A stretch of DNA of 64,000 bases from Serinicoccus hydrothermalis (lineage in GTDB: Bacteria; Actinomycetota; Actinomycetes; Actinomycetales; Dermatophilaceae). Under the pieces are notes generated by a model. The model saw only the letters and a list, made by a program, of their open reading frames with translations. It was not told the origin of the DNA and made no database searches. The DNA lies in assembly GCF_001685415.1 (NCBI RefSeq), contig NZ_CP014989.1, positions 1,426,001 through 1,490,000 of the forward strand. The letters run 5' to 3'. Numbering within the stretch: position 1 is the first letter of the stretch; the number at the start of each line of letters is the position of its first letter. Position numbers and translations under genes: made by a program. Positions 9,826 to 18,475 of this stretch are shown here, one piece after another.

Positions 9826-10647
9826 TCAGTCCATCCGGGCATACCGGGCGCGGGCGAAGCTGTAGAGGCCGTAGAGCCCCAGCCCGACCGCCACGACGAG
9901 CAGCAGGACGGTGCCGAAGGGCTGGCCCGCGAGGGTCTTGAGGGCGCCGTCCATGCCCTGCGCCTCGTCCGGGTCGGCCTGCCAGGCCGCGAGACCGAAG
10001 AGGCCCCCGACGACGACCAGCGCCACCCCCTTGGCGGCATAGCCGACCATGCCGGCGAGGGTGATCCCGGTGCCGAGGGTCCCACCGCCGGTGGCGGAGA
10101 GGTCCTCGAGGAACTTCTTCGTGAGCCCCTTGTAGACGTGGTAGACGCCGACCGCGACGACGCCGATGCCCACCGCGCCGACGAGAAGGCGGCCTCCCGG
10201 CACCTCCATGAGCCGCTGGGTCAGGTCGGTGCTCGACTCCTCGCCCCCGGTGCTGCCGCCGCCGGTCGCGAAGCGGACCGAGATCACGCCGAGCGCGGCA
10301 TACAGGATCCCCTTGCCGGCCGCCTTGACCCGGTCACCGGCCTCGCCACCGCCGAAGACCCCGTCGAGCAGCTGGAAGACGGCGAGCGCGAGGAAACCCA
10401 CCACGCAGGCCCACAGCAGGACCGGGCCGCCGGGCGCCTCGCGGACGGTCGCGATGGCGCCGCTGGTGTCCGCCTCACCGCCGCCGCCGAGCGCGACGCG
10501 ACCGGCGATCCAGCCCAGCACCAGGTGGATGAGGCCGCTCGCGGCGAAGCCGACGCGGGCGAGCGTCTCCAGCCACGGCTTGTCGGCCAGACGTCGTGCC
10601 CGGCGCGCACCCGCGTCCACCATGTCCTCGCTCACGCCGGAGAGCAT
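9826..10647 (-). CDS. DUF1206 membrane protein
   Basis: A 273-residue membrane protein with six hydrophobic segments arranged as three related pairs, e.g. VGFAASGLIHLVLGWIAG, AGKGILYAALGVISVRFA and VGYAAKGVALVVVGGLFG, the internal triplication typical of DUF1206. Function of the family is unknown. The chosen ATG lies only seven bases after the terminator hairpin of the upstream lytic-enzyme gene; an ATG eight codons inside (position 10623) is an alternative. Convergent with the CWB2 gene. Confidence 0.85.
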   Translation of the reverse strand: MLSGVSEDMVDAGARRARRLADKPWLETLARVGFAASGLIHLVLGWIAGRVALGGGGEADTSGAIATVREAPGGPVLLWACVVGFLALAVFQLLDGVFGGGEAGDRVKAAGKGILYAALGVISVRFATGGGSTGGEESSTDLTQRLMEVPGGRLLVGAVGIGVVAVGVYHVYKGLTKKFLEDLSATGGGTLGTGITLAGMVGYAAKGVALVVVGGLFGLAAWQADPDEAQGMDGALKTLAGQPFGTVLLLVVAVGLGLYGLYSFARARYARMD

Positions 10648-10653
10648 GACAAA

Positions 10654-10678
10654 CCCCCGGTCGCGGCGCGACCGGGGG
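10654..10678 (-). terminator. Intrinsic terminator after the transglycosylase-like gene
   Basis: Perfect 11-base arms (CCCCCGGTCGC and its complement) around a 3-base loop; read on the minus strand the stem is followed by TTTGT. It lies 29 bases downstream of the transglycosylase-like gene and just upstream of the DUF1206 start. Confidence 0.85.
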
Positions 10679-10706
10679 CGGCGTCAGGTATGCCGGGAGG
10701 TGCGGC

Positions 10707-11663
10707 TCAGTACCAGTTCACGGCCTGGGAGTGGGCCCACGCGGCGCACGGCGAGCCGTAGCGGCCGGAGATGTAGCCCAGGCCCCACTCGATCTGGGTG
10801 GCCGGGTTGGTCTGCCAGTCGGCGCCGGCCGAGGCCATCTTGCTGCCGGGCAGCGACTGCGGGATGCCGTAGGCGCCCGAGCTGGCGTTCATCGCCGTGT
10901 GGTTCCAGCCCGACTCCTTCTGCCACAGCGAGTCCAGGCAGCTCCACTGGTCCATCCCCCAGCCGTAGCTGCCGAGCATGGACTGGGCGATCCCGCGGGC
11001 GTCACCGCTGTAGACCGGGGCGGGCTCCGGCTCGGGCTGCGGCTGCGCGGCGGGCTCCGGCTCGGGCTGGGCGGCGGCCCGCTGCTGGTCGCGGGAGGCG
11101 GCCTGCTCCTGCTCGGCGGCGCGCTCCGCGGCGGCGGCCTCGGCCGCCTCGGCCTCGCGAGCGGCCTGCTCGGCGGCCTCCGCCTGACGGGCGGCCTCGG
11201 CGGCCTCGGCCTCACGGGCGGCCTTCTCGGCGGCCTCGCGGGCGGCCTTCTCGGCCTCGGCCCGGCGCTCCTCGGCGTTGGCCTTCTTCACGGCGTCGGC
11301 GGCGTCGCGGACCGTGGACAGGCTCTCGTCGCGGATGCCGGTCGAGACACCGAGGGCGGAGGCCTGGTCCTCGCGCACCTCGCGCATCTGCGCGAACATG
11401 CCGGTGGACTCCTCCGCGGCCGCGTCGCTGAGCGCGGCGACCGCGTCGGCGGCGACGGTCGGGGAGAACTGGCCGACCGAGGCGCGCAGGGCCTCGTTGG
11501 AGGCGTCCGCCTGGGACGTGCCGCCTCCGGCGGTGGCGGCGTAGGTCGCCAGGCCCAGCGAGCCGGCCGCGATGGAGGCAGTCACCGCGATCGCGGCAGG
11601 GCTCATCCGGCGGCCGCGGGTGTGGCGGGCCTTCTGGTCATCGGTCATGGGGGCAGGGCTCAT
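10707..11663 (-). CDS. Secreted lytic transglycosylase-like protein
   Basis: A 318-residue exported protein. An N-terminal hydrophobic segment (about 20-42, AAIAVTASIAAGSLGLATYA) precedes a long Ala/Glu/Arg-rich coiled coil (about 120-190), a Pro/Gln linker, and a C-terminal lysozyme-fold domain (about 240-318) with LWQKESGWN, whose Glu is the likely catalyst, and GAYGIPQSLPGSKM. This build is common in actinobacterial wall hydrolases related to Rpf proteins. ATG 11663 is preceded by GAGGAAG at a good distance; an ATG five codons later is possible. Confidence 0.88.
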   Translation of the reverse strand: MSPAPMTDDQKARHTRGRRMSPAAIAVTASIAAGSLGLATYAATAGGGTSQADASNEALRASVGQFSPTVAADAVAALSDAAAEESTGMFAQMREVREDQASALGVSTGIRDESLSTVRDAADAVKKANAEERRAEAEKAAREAAEKAAREAEAAEAARQAEAAEQAAREAEAAEAAAAERAAEQEQAASRDQQRAAAQPEPEPAAQPQPEPEPAPVYSGDARGIAQSMLGSYGWGMDQWSCLDSLWQKESGWNHTAMNASSGAYGIPQSLPGSKMASAGADWQTNPATQIEWGLGYISGRYGSPCAAWAHSQAVNWY

Positions 11664-11758
11664 CGGCAGGTCTTCCTCACTCGGATGGCTCGCCGCAGGT
11701 GCTCAAGGATGCCGGGCCCTCGTCGGGACATTCGCAGGGGACGTTCGGGCCGCGCGGC

Positions 11759-11779
11759 GTTACCAAAATGTGATGTAAC
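11759..11779. promoter_or_regulatory. Inverted repeat GTTAC-N11-GTAAC upstream of the transglycosylase-like gene
   Basis: An AT-rich 21-base element with inverted GTTAC/GTAAC ends, about 100 bases upstream of the minus-strand transglycosylase start. Actinobacterial wall-hydrolase genes are often controlled through GTAAC-containing MtrA sites, but those are direct repeats and this one is inverted, so the link is only a suggestion. Confidence 0.35.
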
Positions 11780-11840
11780 CCCACCACCGTGCCGGGCAGG
11801 ACGGGTCCGCGTCAAACCCTACGGGGCAGACGTGGCGAAG

Positions 11841-11867
11841 GTCACACCGACGTGGGACGCGTGTGAC
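11841..11867 (-). terminator. Hairpin downstream of phoH
   Basis: Arms GTCACAC and GTGTGAC separated by 13 bases, 30 bases past the phoH stop. It could be a weak terminator or a protein-binding palindrome; there is no T-run. Confidence 0.4.
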
Positions 11868-11896
11868 TCCTGGGACCTTACCGCAGGTCACTCTCG

Positions 11897-13270
11897 TCAC
11901 AGCAGCGCGTCTGTCCCCTCCAGCATCTCGGTCACCAGGGCAGCGATCGGGCTGCGCTCGCTCCGGTGCAGCGTCACGTGCGCGAAGAGCGGGTGACCCT
12001 TGAGCGCCTCGATCACCGCGGCGACGCCGTCGTGGCGCCCGACGCGCAGGTTGTCCCGCTGCGCCACGTCGTGCGTGAGCACCACTCGGGAGCTCTGCCC
12101 GATGCGGGACAGCACCGTGAGCAGCACGTTGCGCTCCAGGCTCTGCGCCTCGTCCACGATGACGAAGGCGTCGTGCAGCGAGCGACCGCGGATGTGCGTG
12201 AGGGGCAGCACCTCGAGCATGTCCCGGTCCAGGATCTCCTCGACGACCTCCTTGGACACCACGGCGCCCAGGGTGTCGAAGACGGCCTGCGCCCACGGCC
12301 CCATCTTGTCGTTCTCGCTGCCCGGCAGGTAGCCCAGCTCCTGGCCGCCCACGGCATACAGCGGGCGAAAGACGATGACCTTGCGGTGCTGCCGGCGCTC
12401 CATCACCGCCTCCAGGCCGGCGCACAGGGCCAGCGCGCTCTTGCCCGTCCCGGCGCGCCCGCCGAGGCTGATGATGCCGACGTCCGGGTCCAGCAGCAGG
12501 TCCAGGGCGATGCGCTGCTCCGCCGAGCGGCCGTGCAGGCCGAAGGCGTCCCGGTCGCCGCGCACCAGCCGCACGGTGCGGTCCGGGGCGACCCGCCCCA
12601 GCGCGCTCCCCGAGGCGCCGAGGATGGTCAGCCCGGTGTGGGTGCGCAGCTCGGCCGCCCCCGGGTGCTCCAACCGGCCGGTGTCGTAGAGCTGGCGCAT
12701 CTGCTCGTCGTCGACCTCGATCTCGGCCATGCCGGTCCAGCCGCTGTCGGGGGCCAGCTCGGCGCGGTACTCCTGCGCGTCCAGACCGACCGCCGAGGCC
12801 TTGACCCGCATCGGCAGGTCCTTGCTCACCACCGTGACGTCGTGACCCTCCGCGGCCAGGTTGGCCGCCACCGCGAGGATCCTGGTGTCGTTGTCGCCGA
12901 GCCGGAAGCCCGCCGGCAGCGCGGCGGGGTCGGTGTGGTTGAGCTCGACCCGCAGGTCGCCGCCCGCCTCCCCCACCGGCACGGGCTCGCTGAGGGTGCC
13001 GTGCTTCACCCGCAGGTCGTCCAGCATCCGCAGCGCCTGCCGGGCGAAGTAGCCCAGCTCGGGGTGGTGCCGCTTGCCCTCCAGCTCGGTGATGACGACG
13101 ACCGGGAGGACCACCTCGTGCTCGGCGAAGCGCAGCAGCGCACGGGGGTCGGACAGCAGCACCGAGGTGTCCAGCACGTAGGTCTTGCGGCCGGTCTCCG
13201 GCAGCGCGTCGAAGGGGGTGACGTCCTCGTCCAGCAGGTCGGTGGTCGACAGGGGGCGGTTCATGCTCAT
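11897..13270 (-). CDS. PhoH-family PIN-ATPase (PhoH2 type)
   Basis: A 457-residue protein fusing an N-terminal PIN nuclease domain (about 25-165; [17 protein letters not shown] and [12 protein letters not shown] with the acidic site) to a C-terminal PhoH ATPase (about 230-457; Walker [16 protein letters not shown], Walker [13 protein letters not shown]). Relatives act as RNA helicase/RNases. No vapB-like antitoxin gene is next to it. The ATG used has GGGAG eight bases upstream; a second ATG lies two codons later. Confidence 0.92.
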   Translation of the reverse strand: MSMNRPLSTTDLLDEDVTPFDALPETGRKTYVLDTSVLLSDPRALLRFAEHEVVLPVVVITELEGKRHHPELGYFARQALRMLDDLRVKHGTLSEPVPVGEAGGDLRVELNHTDPAALPAGFRLGDNDTRILAVAANLAAEGHDVTVVSKDLPMRVKASAVGLDAQEYRAELAPDSGWTGMAEIEVDDEQMRQLYDTGRLEHPGAAELRTHTGLTILGASGSALGRVAPDRTVRLVRGDRDAFGLHGRSAEQRIALDLLLDPDVGIISLGGRAGTGKSALALCAGLEAVMERRQHRKVIVFRPLYAVGGQELGYLPGSENDKMGPWAQAVFDTLGAVVSKEVVEEILDRDMLEVLPLTHIRGRSLHDAFVIVDEAQSLERNVLLTVLSRIGQSSRVVLTHDVAQRDNLRVGRHDGVAAVIEALKGHPLFAHVTLHRSERSPIAALVTEMLEGTDALL

Positions 13271-13488
13271 GCTGACTCCCAGGGGGACGCGCACCGGTGG
13301 GCTGCGCGTCGCAGGCGGTGGGTGGTCCGGGACCGGGTCACGCCACGACGTGGACCGGTACCGGCCCTCCGCCAGAGCCAGAGCTCCATGTGGTGGGCCT
13401 CCCGAGAGGCGGGACGGGGCTGCCCCGCGTCTGCCTCGACGGTATGCCGGGGGCCGGGTCCCGCAGCGGCGGCGGGGCGGCGTGTCGC

Positions 13489-14253
13489 TCAGCTGCCGAA
13501 GCGGCGCTCCCGCTCGGCGTAGGCGCGCAGGGCGCGCAGGAAGTCCACCTTGCGGAAGTCCGGCCAGAAGGCCTCGCAGAAGTAGAACTCGCTGTGCGCG
13601 CTCTGCCAGAGCAGGAAGCCCCCGAGCCGCTGCTCGCCCGAGGTGCGGATGACGAGGTCGGGGTCGGGCAGGCCCCGGGTGTAGAGGTGCTCGGCGATGT
13701 CCTCCACGGTCACGGTGCTCGCCACCTCCTCCAGGGTGGCGCCCGAGGCGGCGGCGCCGCGCAGCAGCGAGCGCACGGCGTCGGCGATCTCGCGCCGCCC
13801 GCCGTAGCCGATCGCCACGTTGACGACCATGGCGTCGACCTCGTCGGTGAGGGCGGCGGCCTCGGTGAGCCGGGCGGCGGTGGCCTCGGGGAGCAGGTCC
13901 AGCGCACCGACGACCCGGACCCGCCACCGCCCGGTAGCGGCGAGCTGCTGCACCACCCCCTCGATGATCTCCAGCAGCGGCTCCAGCTCGCCGGCGGACC
14001 GGTTGAGGTTGTCGGTCGACAGCAGCCAGAGGGTCACGACCTCGACCCGCGCCTCCTCGCACCAGCCGAGGAAGGGGGCGATGTTGTCCGCACCCGCGCG
14101 GTGGCCGTCCGCGGTCTGGGCCCCCCGCCGGCGGGCCCAGCGGCGGTTGCCGTCGAGCATGACCCCGATGTGCCGCGGGAGCCGCTCGGTGGGCAGGTGC
14201 CGGCGCAACGATGAGTTGTAGGCCCGGTAGACCAGATCCCTCGGCGTCGGCAT
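13489..14253 (-). CDS. Short-chain (Z)-isoprenyl diphosphate synthase
   Basis: A 254-residue cis-prenyltransferase. Motifs are in order: [15 protein letters not shown] with the catalytic Asp, [12 protein letters not shown], and [20 protein letters not shown] followed by [18 protein letters not shown]. It corresponds in position and type to M. tuberculosis Rv1086, which makes Z,E-farnesyl diphosphate, a step towards decaprenyl phosphate, the lipid carrier for wall polymers. Product chain length cannot be proven here. Divergent from the hemolysin III gene. Confidence 0.9.
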   Translation of the reverse strand: MPTPRDLVYRAYNSSLRRHLPTERLPRHIGVMLDGNRRWARRRGAQTADGHRAGADNIAPFLGWCEEARVEVVTLWLLSTDNLNRSAGELEPLLEIIEGVVQQLAATGRWRVRVVGALDLLPEATAARLTEAAALTDEVDAMVVNVAIGYGGRREIADAVRSLLRGAAASGATLEEVASTVTVEDIAEHLYTRGLPDPDLVIRTSGEQRLGGFLLWQSAHSEFYFCEAFWPDFRKVDFLRALRAYAERERRFGS

Positions 14254-14331
14254 GGCCTCAACCTACCGGCCGCCCCTGCGTGGGGGCTGCGACCCCGGCC
14301 GGGCCCGCCGAGGACGGGTCCGCAGCCTACC

Positions 14332-14358
14332 TACGGTTTCGTAACCTACGGTTGCGTA
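14332..14358. promoter_or_regulatory. Twin operator-like palindromes upstream of the hemolysin III gene
   Basis: Two adjacent copies of TACGGTTnCGTA (332-343 TACGGTTTCGTA; 347-358 TACGGTTGCGTA) spaced 15 bp centre to centre, 15 bases before the ATG of the hemolysin III gene and within the region divergent from the prenyl synthase. The shape and spacing suggest two sites for a dimeric TetR-type repressor; none is encoded nearby. Confidence 0.55.
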
Positions 14359-14373
14359 GGTTAGCCTGCAGGT

Positions 14374-15078
14374 ATGCCTGGCAGCACCGGAACGAGCGAC
14401 GCGACCACCTCCCTGGGCTCCCTCGTCGACCACGTGAAGCCGCACCTGAGGGGCTGGCTCCACCTCGGGATGGTGCCGGTGGCGGTGGCCTGCGGGGCCG
14501 TCCTCGTCGCCCTCGCGCAGACCCGCGCGGCCGCCCTCGCCTCCCTGGTCTTCGCCATCACCGCGGTCCTGCTCTTCGGCACCTCGGCGCTCTACCACCG
14601 CGGCCGGTGGAGCCCCCGGGTCGCCCGGGTGCTCAAGCGCTGGGACCACGCCAACATCTTCCTCATCATCGCCGGCACCTACACCCCCTTCGCGGTCCTG
14701 CTGCTGCCGCCCGGGCAGACCCGTCTGCTGCTGTGGGTGGTGTGGTCCGGGGCCCTCGCCGGGGTGCTCTTCCGGGTCTTCTGGGTGGGGGCACCGCGGT
14801 GGCTCTACACCGGCGTCTACATCGCCCTGGGCTGGGTCGCGGTCTTCTTCCTCGTGCCCATGTGGCGCAGCGGCGGCCCGGTGATCGTGGGGCTCATCGG
14901 CCTCGGGGGCCTGTGCTACACCCTGGGCGCAGTCGTCTACGGGCTCCGTCGCCCCGACCCGTCGCCCCGCTGGTTCGGCTTCCACGAGGTCTTCCACGCC
15001 TTCACCGTCGCGGCCTTCGCCTCGCACTGGCTGGCGGCCTACCTCGCCCTCTCGCTGGACACGGTCCCCGCCGCCTGA
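14374..15078 (+). CDS. Hemolysin III family (PAQR-like) membrane protein
   Basis: A 234-residue protein with seven hydrophobic segments. Family residues are visible: ALYHRGRWSPRVARVLKRWDHANIFLIIAGTYTPF (here a single stretch carrying the conserved His and Asp), and near the end FHEVFHAFTVAAFASHW with the metal-site His pair. Bacterial PAQR-like proteins may be membrane hydrolases; the name hemolysin is historical. It matches Rv1085c in gene order. Preceded by a double palindrome that overlaps the expected promoter. Confidence 0.9.
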   Translation: MPGSTGTSDATTSLGSLVDHVKPHLRGWLHLGMVPVAVACGAVLVALAQTRAAALASLVFAITAVLLFGTSALYHRGRWSPRVARVLKRWDHANIFLIIAGTYTPFAVLLLPPGQTRLLLWVVWSGALAGVLFRVFWVGAPRWLYTGVYIALGWVAVFFLVPMWRSGGPVIVGLIGLGGLCYTLGAVVYGLRRPDPSPRWFGFHEVFHAFTVAAFASHWLAAYLALSLDTVPAA

Positions 15079-15084
15079 GGCCGT

Positions 15085-15306
15085 TCAGGCCAACGGGTCG
15101 TCCTCGTCCTTCACCGTCGGGTCCTGCGACGTCGCCGAGGCGTCCTCCGACCTGCGCTCCTCGCGCAGCCGGGCCTCCTCCGCCAGCCGCATGCGCCGCA
15201 GCCGGCGCGTGAGGTCGCGCCCGAGGAACCACACGGCCAGGGCGAGCCCGAAGAGGACCAGGAAACCTCCCAGCCCCGCGGTGATCTCCACGCCGGTCGA
15301 GTTCAC
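15085..15306 (-). CDS. Small single-pass membrane protein downstream of mca
   Basis: A 73-residue protein: one hydrophobic helix (about 8-29, ITAGLGGFLVLFGLALAVWF) followed by an Arg-rich segment LTRRLRRMRLAEEARLREER and an acidic tail. It starts with GTG overlapping the mca stop (GTGA), hence translational coupling. It occupies the place of M. tuberculosis Rv1083. Function unknown. Convergent with the hemolysin III gene, 6 bases apart. Confidence 0.8.
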   Translation of the reverse strand: MNSTGVEITAGLGGFLVLFGLALAVWFLGRDLTRRLRRMRLAEEARLREERRSEDASATSQDPTVKDEDDPLA

Positions 15307-16364
15307 TCCTCGTGCCCCTCGTCCCGCCGCACGTCGTCGGTCCCGTCGCCGTCGGCGTCGTCACCCTCCTGCGCACCCTCCGGGGGTGCGTCCTCCAGCG
15401 GGGGCAGCGGCGCCTCCCCGACGTAGGCGAGCACCAGGGCTCCCTCCTCGTCCCGCTCGGGGACCTGCCGGCAGCGGTCCTCCAGGCTCCCGTCGAGCTC
15501 GCGGACCCCGGCGAAGAGGTCCTCCTCGGGCAGCGTGACGGGCACGAGGGACCGGGCCAGCTCCCAGTCCTCGGTCGGCCAGACGCGCTGCTGGATCTCC
15601 AGCGGGACGCGGAACCACGCCCCGTCCGGGTCGACCTGGGTCGCGTGCGCCCGCAGCGCGTCGTCGCGCACGGTGAAGTGGTCCCCGCAGGGCACCCGCG
15701 TCGTCATCACCCGGCGCGGGCGCCGGTGCAGGTGCTTGCGCCAGTCGGCGAAGGGCGGCTCGTGCCCGGCGGCCTCCATGGCCTCGTCGAGACGGATCAT
15801 GCGCTGCGGGTCCCAGCCGCTGTAGTAGACCTTGAGCGGCTGCCAGGGCTCACCGGCGTGGGGGTATGCCTCCGGGTCGCCCGCGGCCTCGAAGGCCGCC
15901 ATCGTCACGGTGTGCGTCATGACGTGGTCCGGGTGGGGGTAGCCGCCGTTCTCGTCGTAGGTCGTGAGCACGTGCGGGCGGAACTCGCGGATCACCCGCA
16001 CCAGCGCCTCGGTCGTCACGTCCAGGGGCTCCAGCGCGAAGCACCCCTCAGGGAGGGGCGGGAGCGGGTCGCCCTCGGGCAGCCCGCTGTCGACGAAGCC
16101 CAACCAGGTGTGGCTGATCCCGAGGATCTGCGCGGCGCGGGCCATCTCGTCCCGCCGCACCTGGGCGATGTCCCGCACGATGTGCGGGTCGTCCTTGAGC
16201 TTCTCGTTGAGCACGTCCCCGCGCTCGCCGCCGGTGCACGACACGACCCGCACGTCGACCCCGTGGTCGACGTAGTGGGCGGTCGTGGCGGCGCCCTTGC
16301 TCGACTCGTCGTCGGGGTGGGCGTGCACCGCCAGGAGGCGCAGTCCGCGACCCGAGGTGGCCAT
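15303..16364 (-). CDS. mca: Mycothiol S-conjugate amidase
   Basis: A 353-residue zinc amidase of the LmbE/PIG-L fold that cuts mycothiol-toxin conjugates into glucosaminyl-inositol and an exportable mercapturate. The zinc motif AVHAHPDDESSKGAAT lies at the N-terminus and the distal His in GGYPHPDHVMTHT. Length and the DENGGYPHPDH segment fit Mca rather than MshB. Start: of two ATGs, the second has GGAAGGA at six bases and gives MATSGRGLRLLAV. Its presence implies a mycothiol-producing actinobacterium. Confidence 0.93.
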   Translation of the reverse strand: MATSGRGLRLLAVHAHPDDESSKGAATTAHYVDHGVDVRVVSCTGGERGDVLNEKLKDDPHIVRDIAQVRRDEMARAAQILGISHTWLGFVDSGLPEGDPLPPLPEGCFALEPLDVTTEALVRVIREFRPHVLTTYDENGGYPHPDHVMTHTVTMAAFEAAGDPEAYPHAGEPWQPLKVYYSGWDPQRMIRLDEAMEAAGHEPPFADWRKHLHRRPRRVMTTRVPCGDHFTVRDDALRAHATQVDPDGAWFRVPLEIQQRVWPTEDWELARSLVPVTLPEEDLFAGVRELDGSLEDRCRQVPERDEEGALVLAYVGEAPLPPLEDAPPEGAQEGDDADGDGTDDVRRDEGHEE

Positions 16365-16491
16365 CGGCATTCCTTCCGCGTCGGATCCGGCGCGGGTCGG
16401 CGTCACGGCCGACCGGACCGTGCCGGACAATGATGGTGGTGCCGCTCCGGGCACCGCACCATCCTCTCACCCCGTCGGAAGGCAGCCGCAC

Positions 16492-16953
16492 ATGACCGCC
16501 CGCAGCGCCGATCCCGCCGATCCCGGCCCCGGGCAGGAGGAGCCGGACTGGGACGAGGTGGAGGAGCAGGCCGAGGCCGAGGAGCGCCGGCGGCACGGCG
16601 ACCGCCGGTGGTGGGTCGTCGGCGTGGTCGCCGTCCTCGTCATGAGCGTCTTGGCCGTGGTCTGGGGACTGTCGGCCACCGTGGGGCGGGTGCACTGGGT
16701 CGACACCGGCTTCGAGGTCGTCTCCGACAGCCAGGTGGACGTCCGCTTCGACCTGCGCCGGGACCCCTCACGCGAGGCGGTCTGCCGGCTCGAGGCCCAG
16801 TCCGAGTCGCACGTCGTCGTCGGCCGGACCGAGGTGCGGGTCCCGCCCTCGGACTCCTCGCCGAGCCGGCACGTGGAGAGCCTCACCACCGCCTCGCCGG
16901 CCGTCACCGGCTACGTCGAGGAGTGCTGGTACGCCGACGGGGCGCCCCGCTGA
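16492..16953 (+). CDS. DUF4307 membrane protein
   Basis: A 153-residue protein: an acidic N-terminal tail, one transmembrane helix (about 44-65, WWVVGVVAVLVMSVLAVVWG), and an exterior beta-rich domain with two Cys residues. It matches DUF4307 (Rv1081c) in architecture and position between mca and greA. Function unknown. GGAAGG precedes the ATG. Its last codons form part of the terminator hairpin shared with greA. Confidence 0.85.
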   Translation: MTARSADPADPGPGQEEPDWDEVEEQAEAEERRRHGDRRWWVVGVVAVLVMSVLAVVWGLSATVGRVHWVDTGFEVVSDSQVDVRFDLRRDPSREAVCRLEAQSESHVVVGRTEVRVPPSDSSPSRHVESLTTASPAVTGYVEECWYADGAPR

Positions 16954-16968
16954 CGGCGGGACGCCCCG
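16938..16968. terminator. Bidirectional terminator between DUF4307 gene and greA
   Basis: Arms of 13 bases with one mismatch (CGGGGCGCCCCGC / GCGGGACGCCCCG) around a 5-base loop that contains the stop codon of the DUF4307 gene; the greA stop is 20 bases away on the other strand. Confidence 0.75.
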
Positions 16969-16987
16969 TGGTGGGTGGCGCGAGGGC

Positions 16988-17479
16988 TCACGGCTGGTAG
17001 GGCGCGGCCTCCACGATCTTGACCTCCACGGTGTTGCCGTTCGGCGCCTCGTAGCTGACCGTCTCCCCGCTCCGGGCGCCCAGCAGGGCGGCACCGAGGG
17101 GCGACTGCTCGCTGTAGACGTCGAGGTCGCTGTCGTCGTCGATGATCTCGCGGGAGCCGAGCAGGAAGGTCTCGGTGTCGCCGAACATCTCCACCGTCAC
17201 GACGGTGCCCGGCTGGACGACGTCCTTCTCGGTGGGGGCGGAGCCCACGACCGCGCTCTGGAGCAGGTGCTCGAGCTGGCGGATGCGGGCCTCCATCTTG
17301 CCCTGCTCCTCCTTGGCGGCGTGGTAGCCGCCGTTCTCCTTGAGGTCGCCCTCCTCGCGGGCCGCCTCGATGCGCTTGCTGATCTCCGAGCGCCCCTCCT
17401 CCTTGAGCTGGGTCAGCTCGGCCTGGAGGCGGTCGTAGGCCTCCTGGGTCAGGTAACTGGCTGCTGCGGTCTCGGTCAC
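16988..17479 (-). CDS. greA: Transcription elongation factor GreA
   Basis: A 163-residue factor that rescues backtracked RNA polymerase by stimulating transcript cleavage. The N-terminal coiled coil (LTQEAYDRLQAELTQLKEEG) carries the tip EEGDLKENGGYHAAKEEQ with the catalytic acidic pair; a C-terminal FKBP-like domain ends in EQSPLGAALLGARSGETVSY. Length is typical. A GAGAAG site precedes the ATG. Its leader contains a terminator-like hairpin (see separate entry). Confidence 0.96.
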   Translation of the reverse strand: MTETAAASYLTQEAYDRLQAELTQLKEEGRSEISKRIEAAREEGDLKENGGYHAAKEEQGKMEARIRQLEHLLQSAVVGSAPTEKDVVQPGTVVTVEMFGDTETFLLGSREIIDDDSDLDVYSEQSPLGAALLGARSGETVSYEAPNGNTVEVKIVEAAPYQP

Positions 17480-17571
17480 TGCTTCTCCTCGGTAGGCGTT
17501 CGCGTGGCCTGCGGCGTGGTGCCGCGGCCGGCGATCGTGCGCCGGGGGCCGCCCTCAGGCGGCTCTGCCCC

Positions 17572-17628
17572 AAACACAAGGTCCGGGCCAACGACTGGGC
17601 CCGGACCGTGGATCTGCCCACCATTCTA
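17572..17628 (-). promoter_or_regulatory. greA promoter and attenuator-like leader hairpin
   Basis: On the minus strand a -10-like TAGAAT (17628-17623) is followed about 16 bases later by a perfect 10-base stem GGTCCGGGCC (17607-17598) / (17589-17580) with an 8-base loop, then TTGTGTTT. This would terminate a ~45-nt RNA about 90 bases before the greA start. The arrangement resembles the E. coli greA leader that yields the small RNA GraL. Confidence 0.55.
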
Positions 17629-17713
17629 GCCGCACCGGGTCCCCGAGTCGACCTCGCCGCCGTGGTGTCGGTACGCCCGGCTGCACCCCAGGTTCGGGTG
17701 TGACACTGGGGAC

Positions 17714-18385
17714 ATGCGACACGACTCCACCCTTCCCGGCCGGCCCACCCCCCTGCCCGACATCCCCGAGCGCCACGTGGTGCTCGGCACCTCGATGCAC
17801 GAGCCCTGGCCCGAGGGCACCGAGGTGATGACGGTCGCGATGGGGTGCTTCTGGGGCGCCGAGCGCATCTTCTGGCAGCTGCCCGGCGTGGTGACGACCG
17901 CGGTCGGCTACCAGGGCGGGAGCACCCCTAACCCCACCTACCGCGAGGTCTGCACCGGGCGTACCGGGCATACCGAGTCGGTGCTGGTCGCCTACGACCG
18001 CCGCCGGACCGACCCGGAGACGCTGCTCAAGGCGTTCTGGGAGAACCACGACCCGACGACGGCGAACCGCCAGGGCAACGACATCGGCACGCAGTACCGC
18101 TCGGCGATCTACTGGACGACGCCGGAGCAGGAGCGCGCCGCCCGCGCGACGGCGGACGCCTTCGGCGCGGTGCTGCGGGACGCCGGGCACGGCCCGATCA
18201 CCACCGAGCTGCTGCCCGCCTCCGAGGCCGGGCCGTTCTACTACGCCGAGGACGTGCACCAGCAGTACCTCCACAAGAACCCCGGCGGCTACTGCAACCA
18301 CGGCCCCAACGGCTACACCTGCCCGGTCGGCCTGGTCCCGCAGGACCAGCTCCCGGCGCAGACCAGCATCGCCCCTCCCGAGTGA
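17714..18385 (+). CDS. msrA: Peptide-methionine (S)-S-oxide reductase
   Basis: A 223-residue MsrA. The catalytic motif [18 protein letters not shown] is at about residue 43, followed by [20 protein letters not shown] and [19 protein letters not shown]. It reduces the S epimer of methionine sulfoxide in proteins. The C-terminal region has Cys residues ([16 protein letters not shown]) placed like resolving cysteines. Divergent from greA; 90 bases before the CDP-alcohol transferase gene. Confidence 0.95.
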   Translation: MRHDSTLPGRPTPLPDIPERHVVLGTSMHEPWPEGTEVMTVAMGCFWGAERIFWQLPGVVTTAVGYQGGSTPNPTYREVCTGRTGHTESVLVAYDRRRTDPETLLKAFWENHDPTTANRQGNDIGTQYRSAIYWTTPEQERAARATADAFGAVLRDAGHGPITTELLPASEAGPFYYAEDVHQQYLHKNPGGYCNHGPNGYTCPVGLVPQDQLPAQTSIAPPE

Positions 18386-18475
18386 TCGGGCGCCGACCGC
18401 GCAGCAGGCTCCGCGGGTCGTTCACCCCTTAGACTCCTGCTGGTCGGATCCGTGACCCGTGACGAGAGGTGGTCC

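Noticed and set aside
11664-11896. c-di-AMP (ydaO) riboswitch upstream of the transglycosylase-like gene
   Set aside because: Expected for some wall-hydrolase genes, but the conserved ydaO core sequences could not be found.
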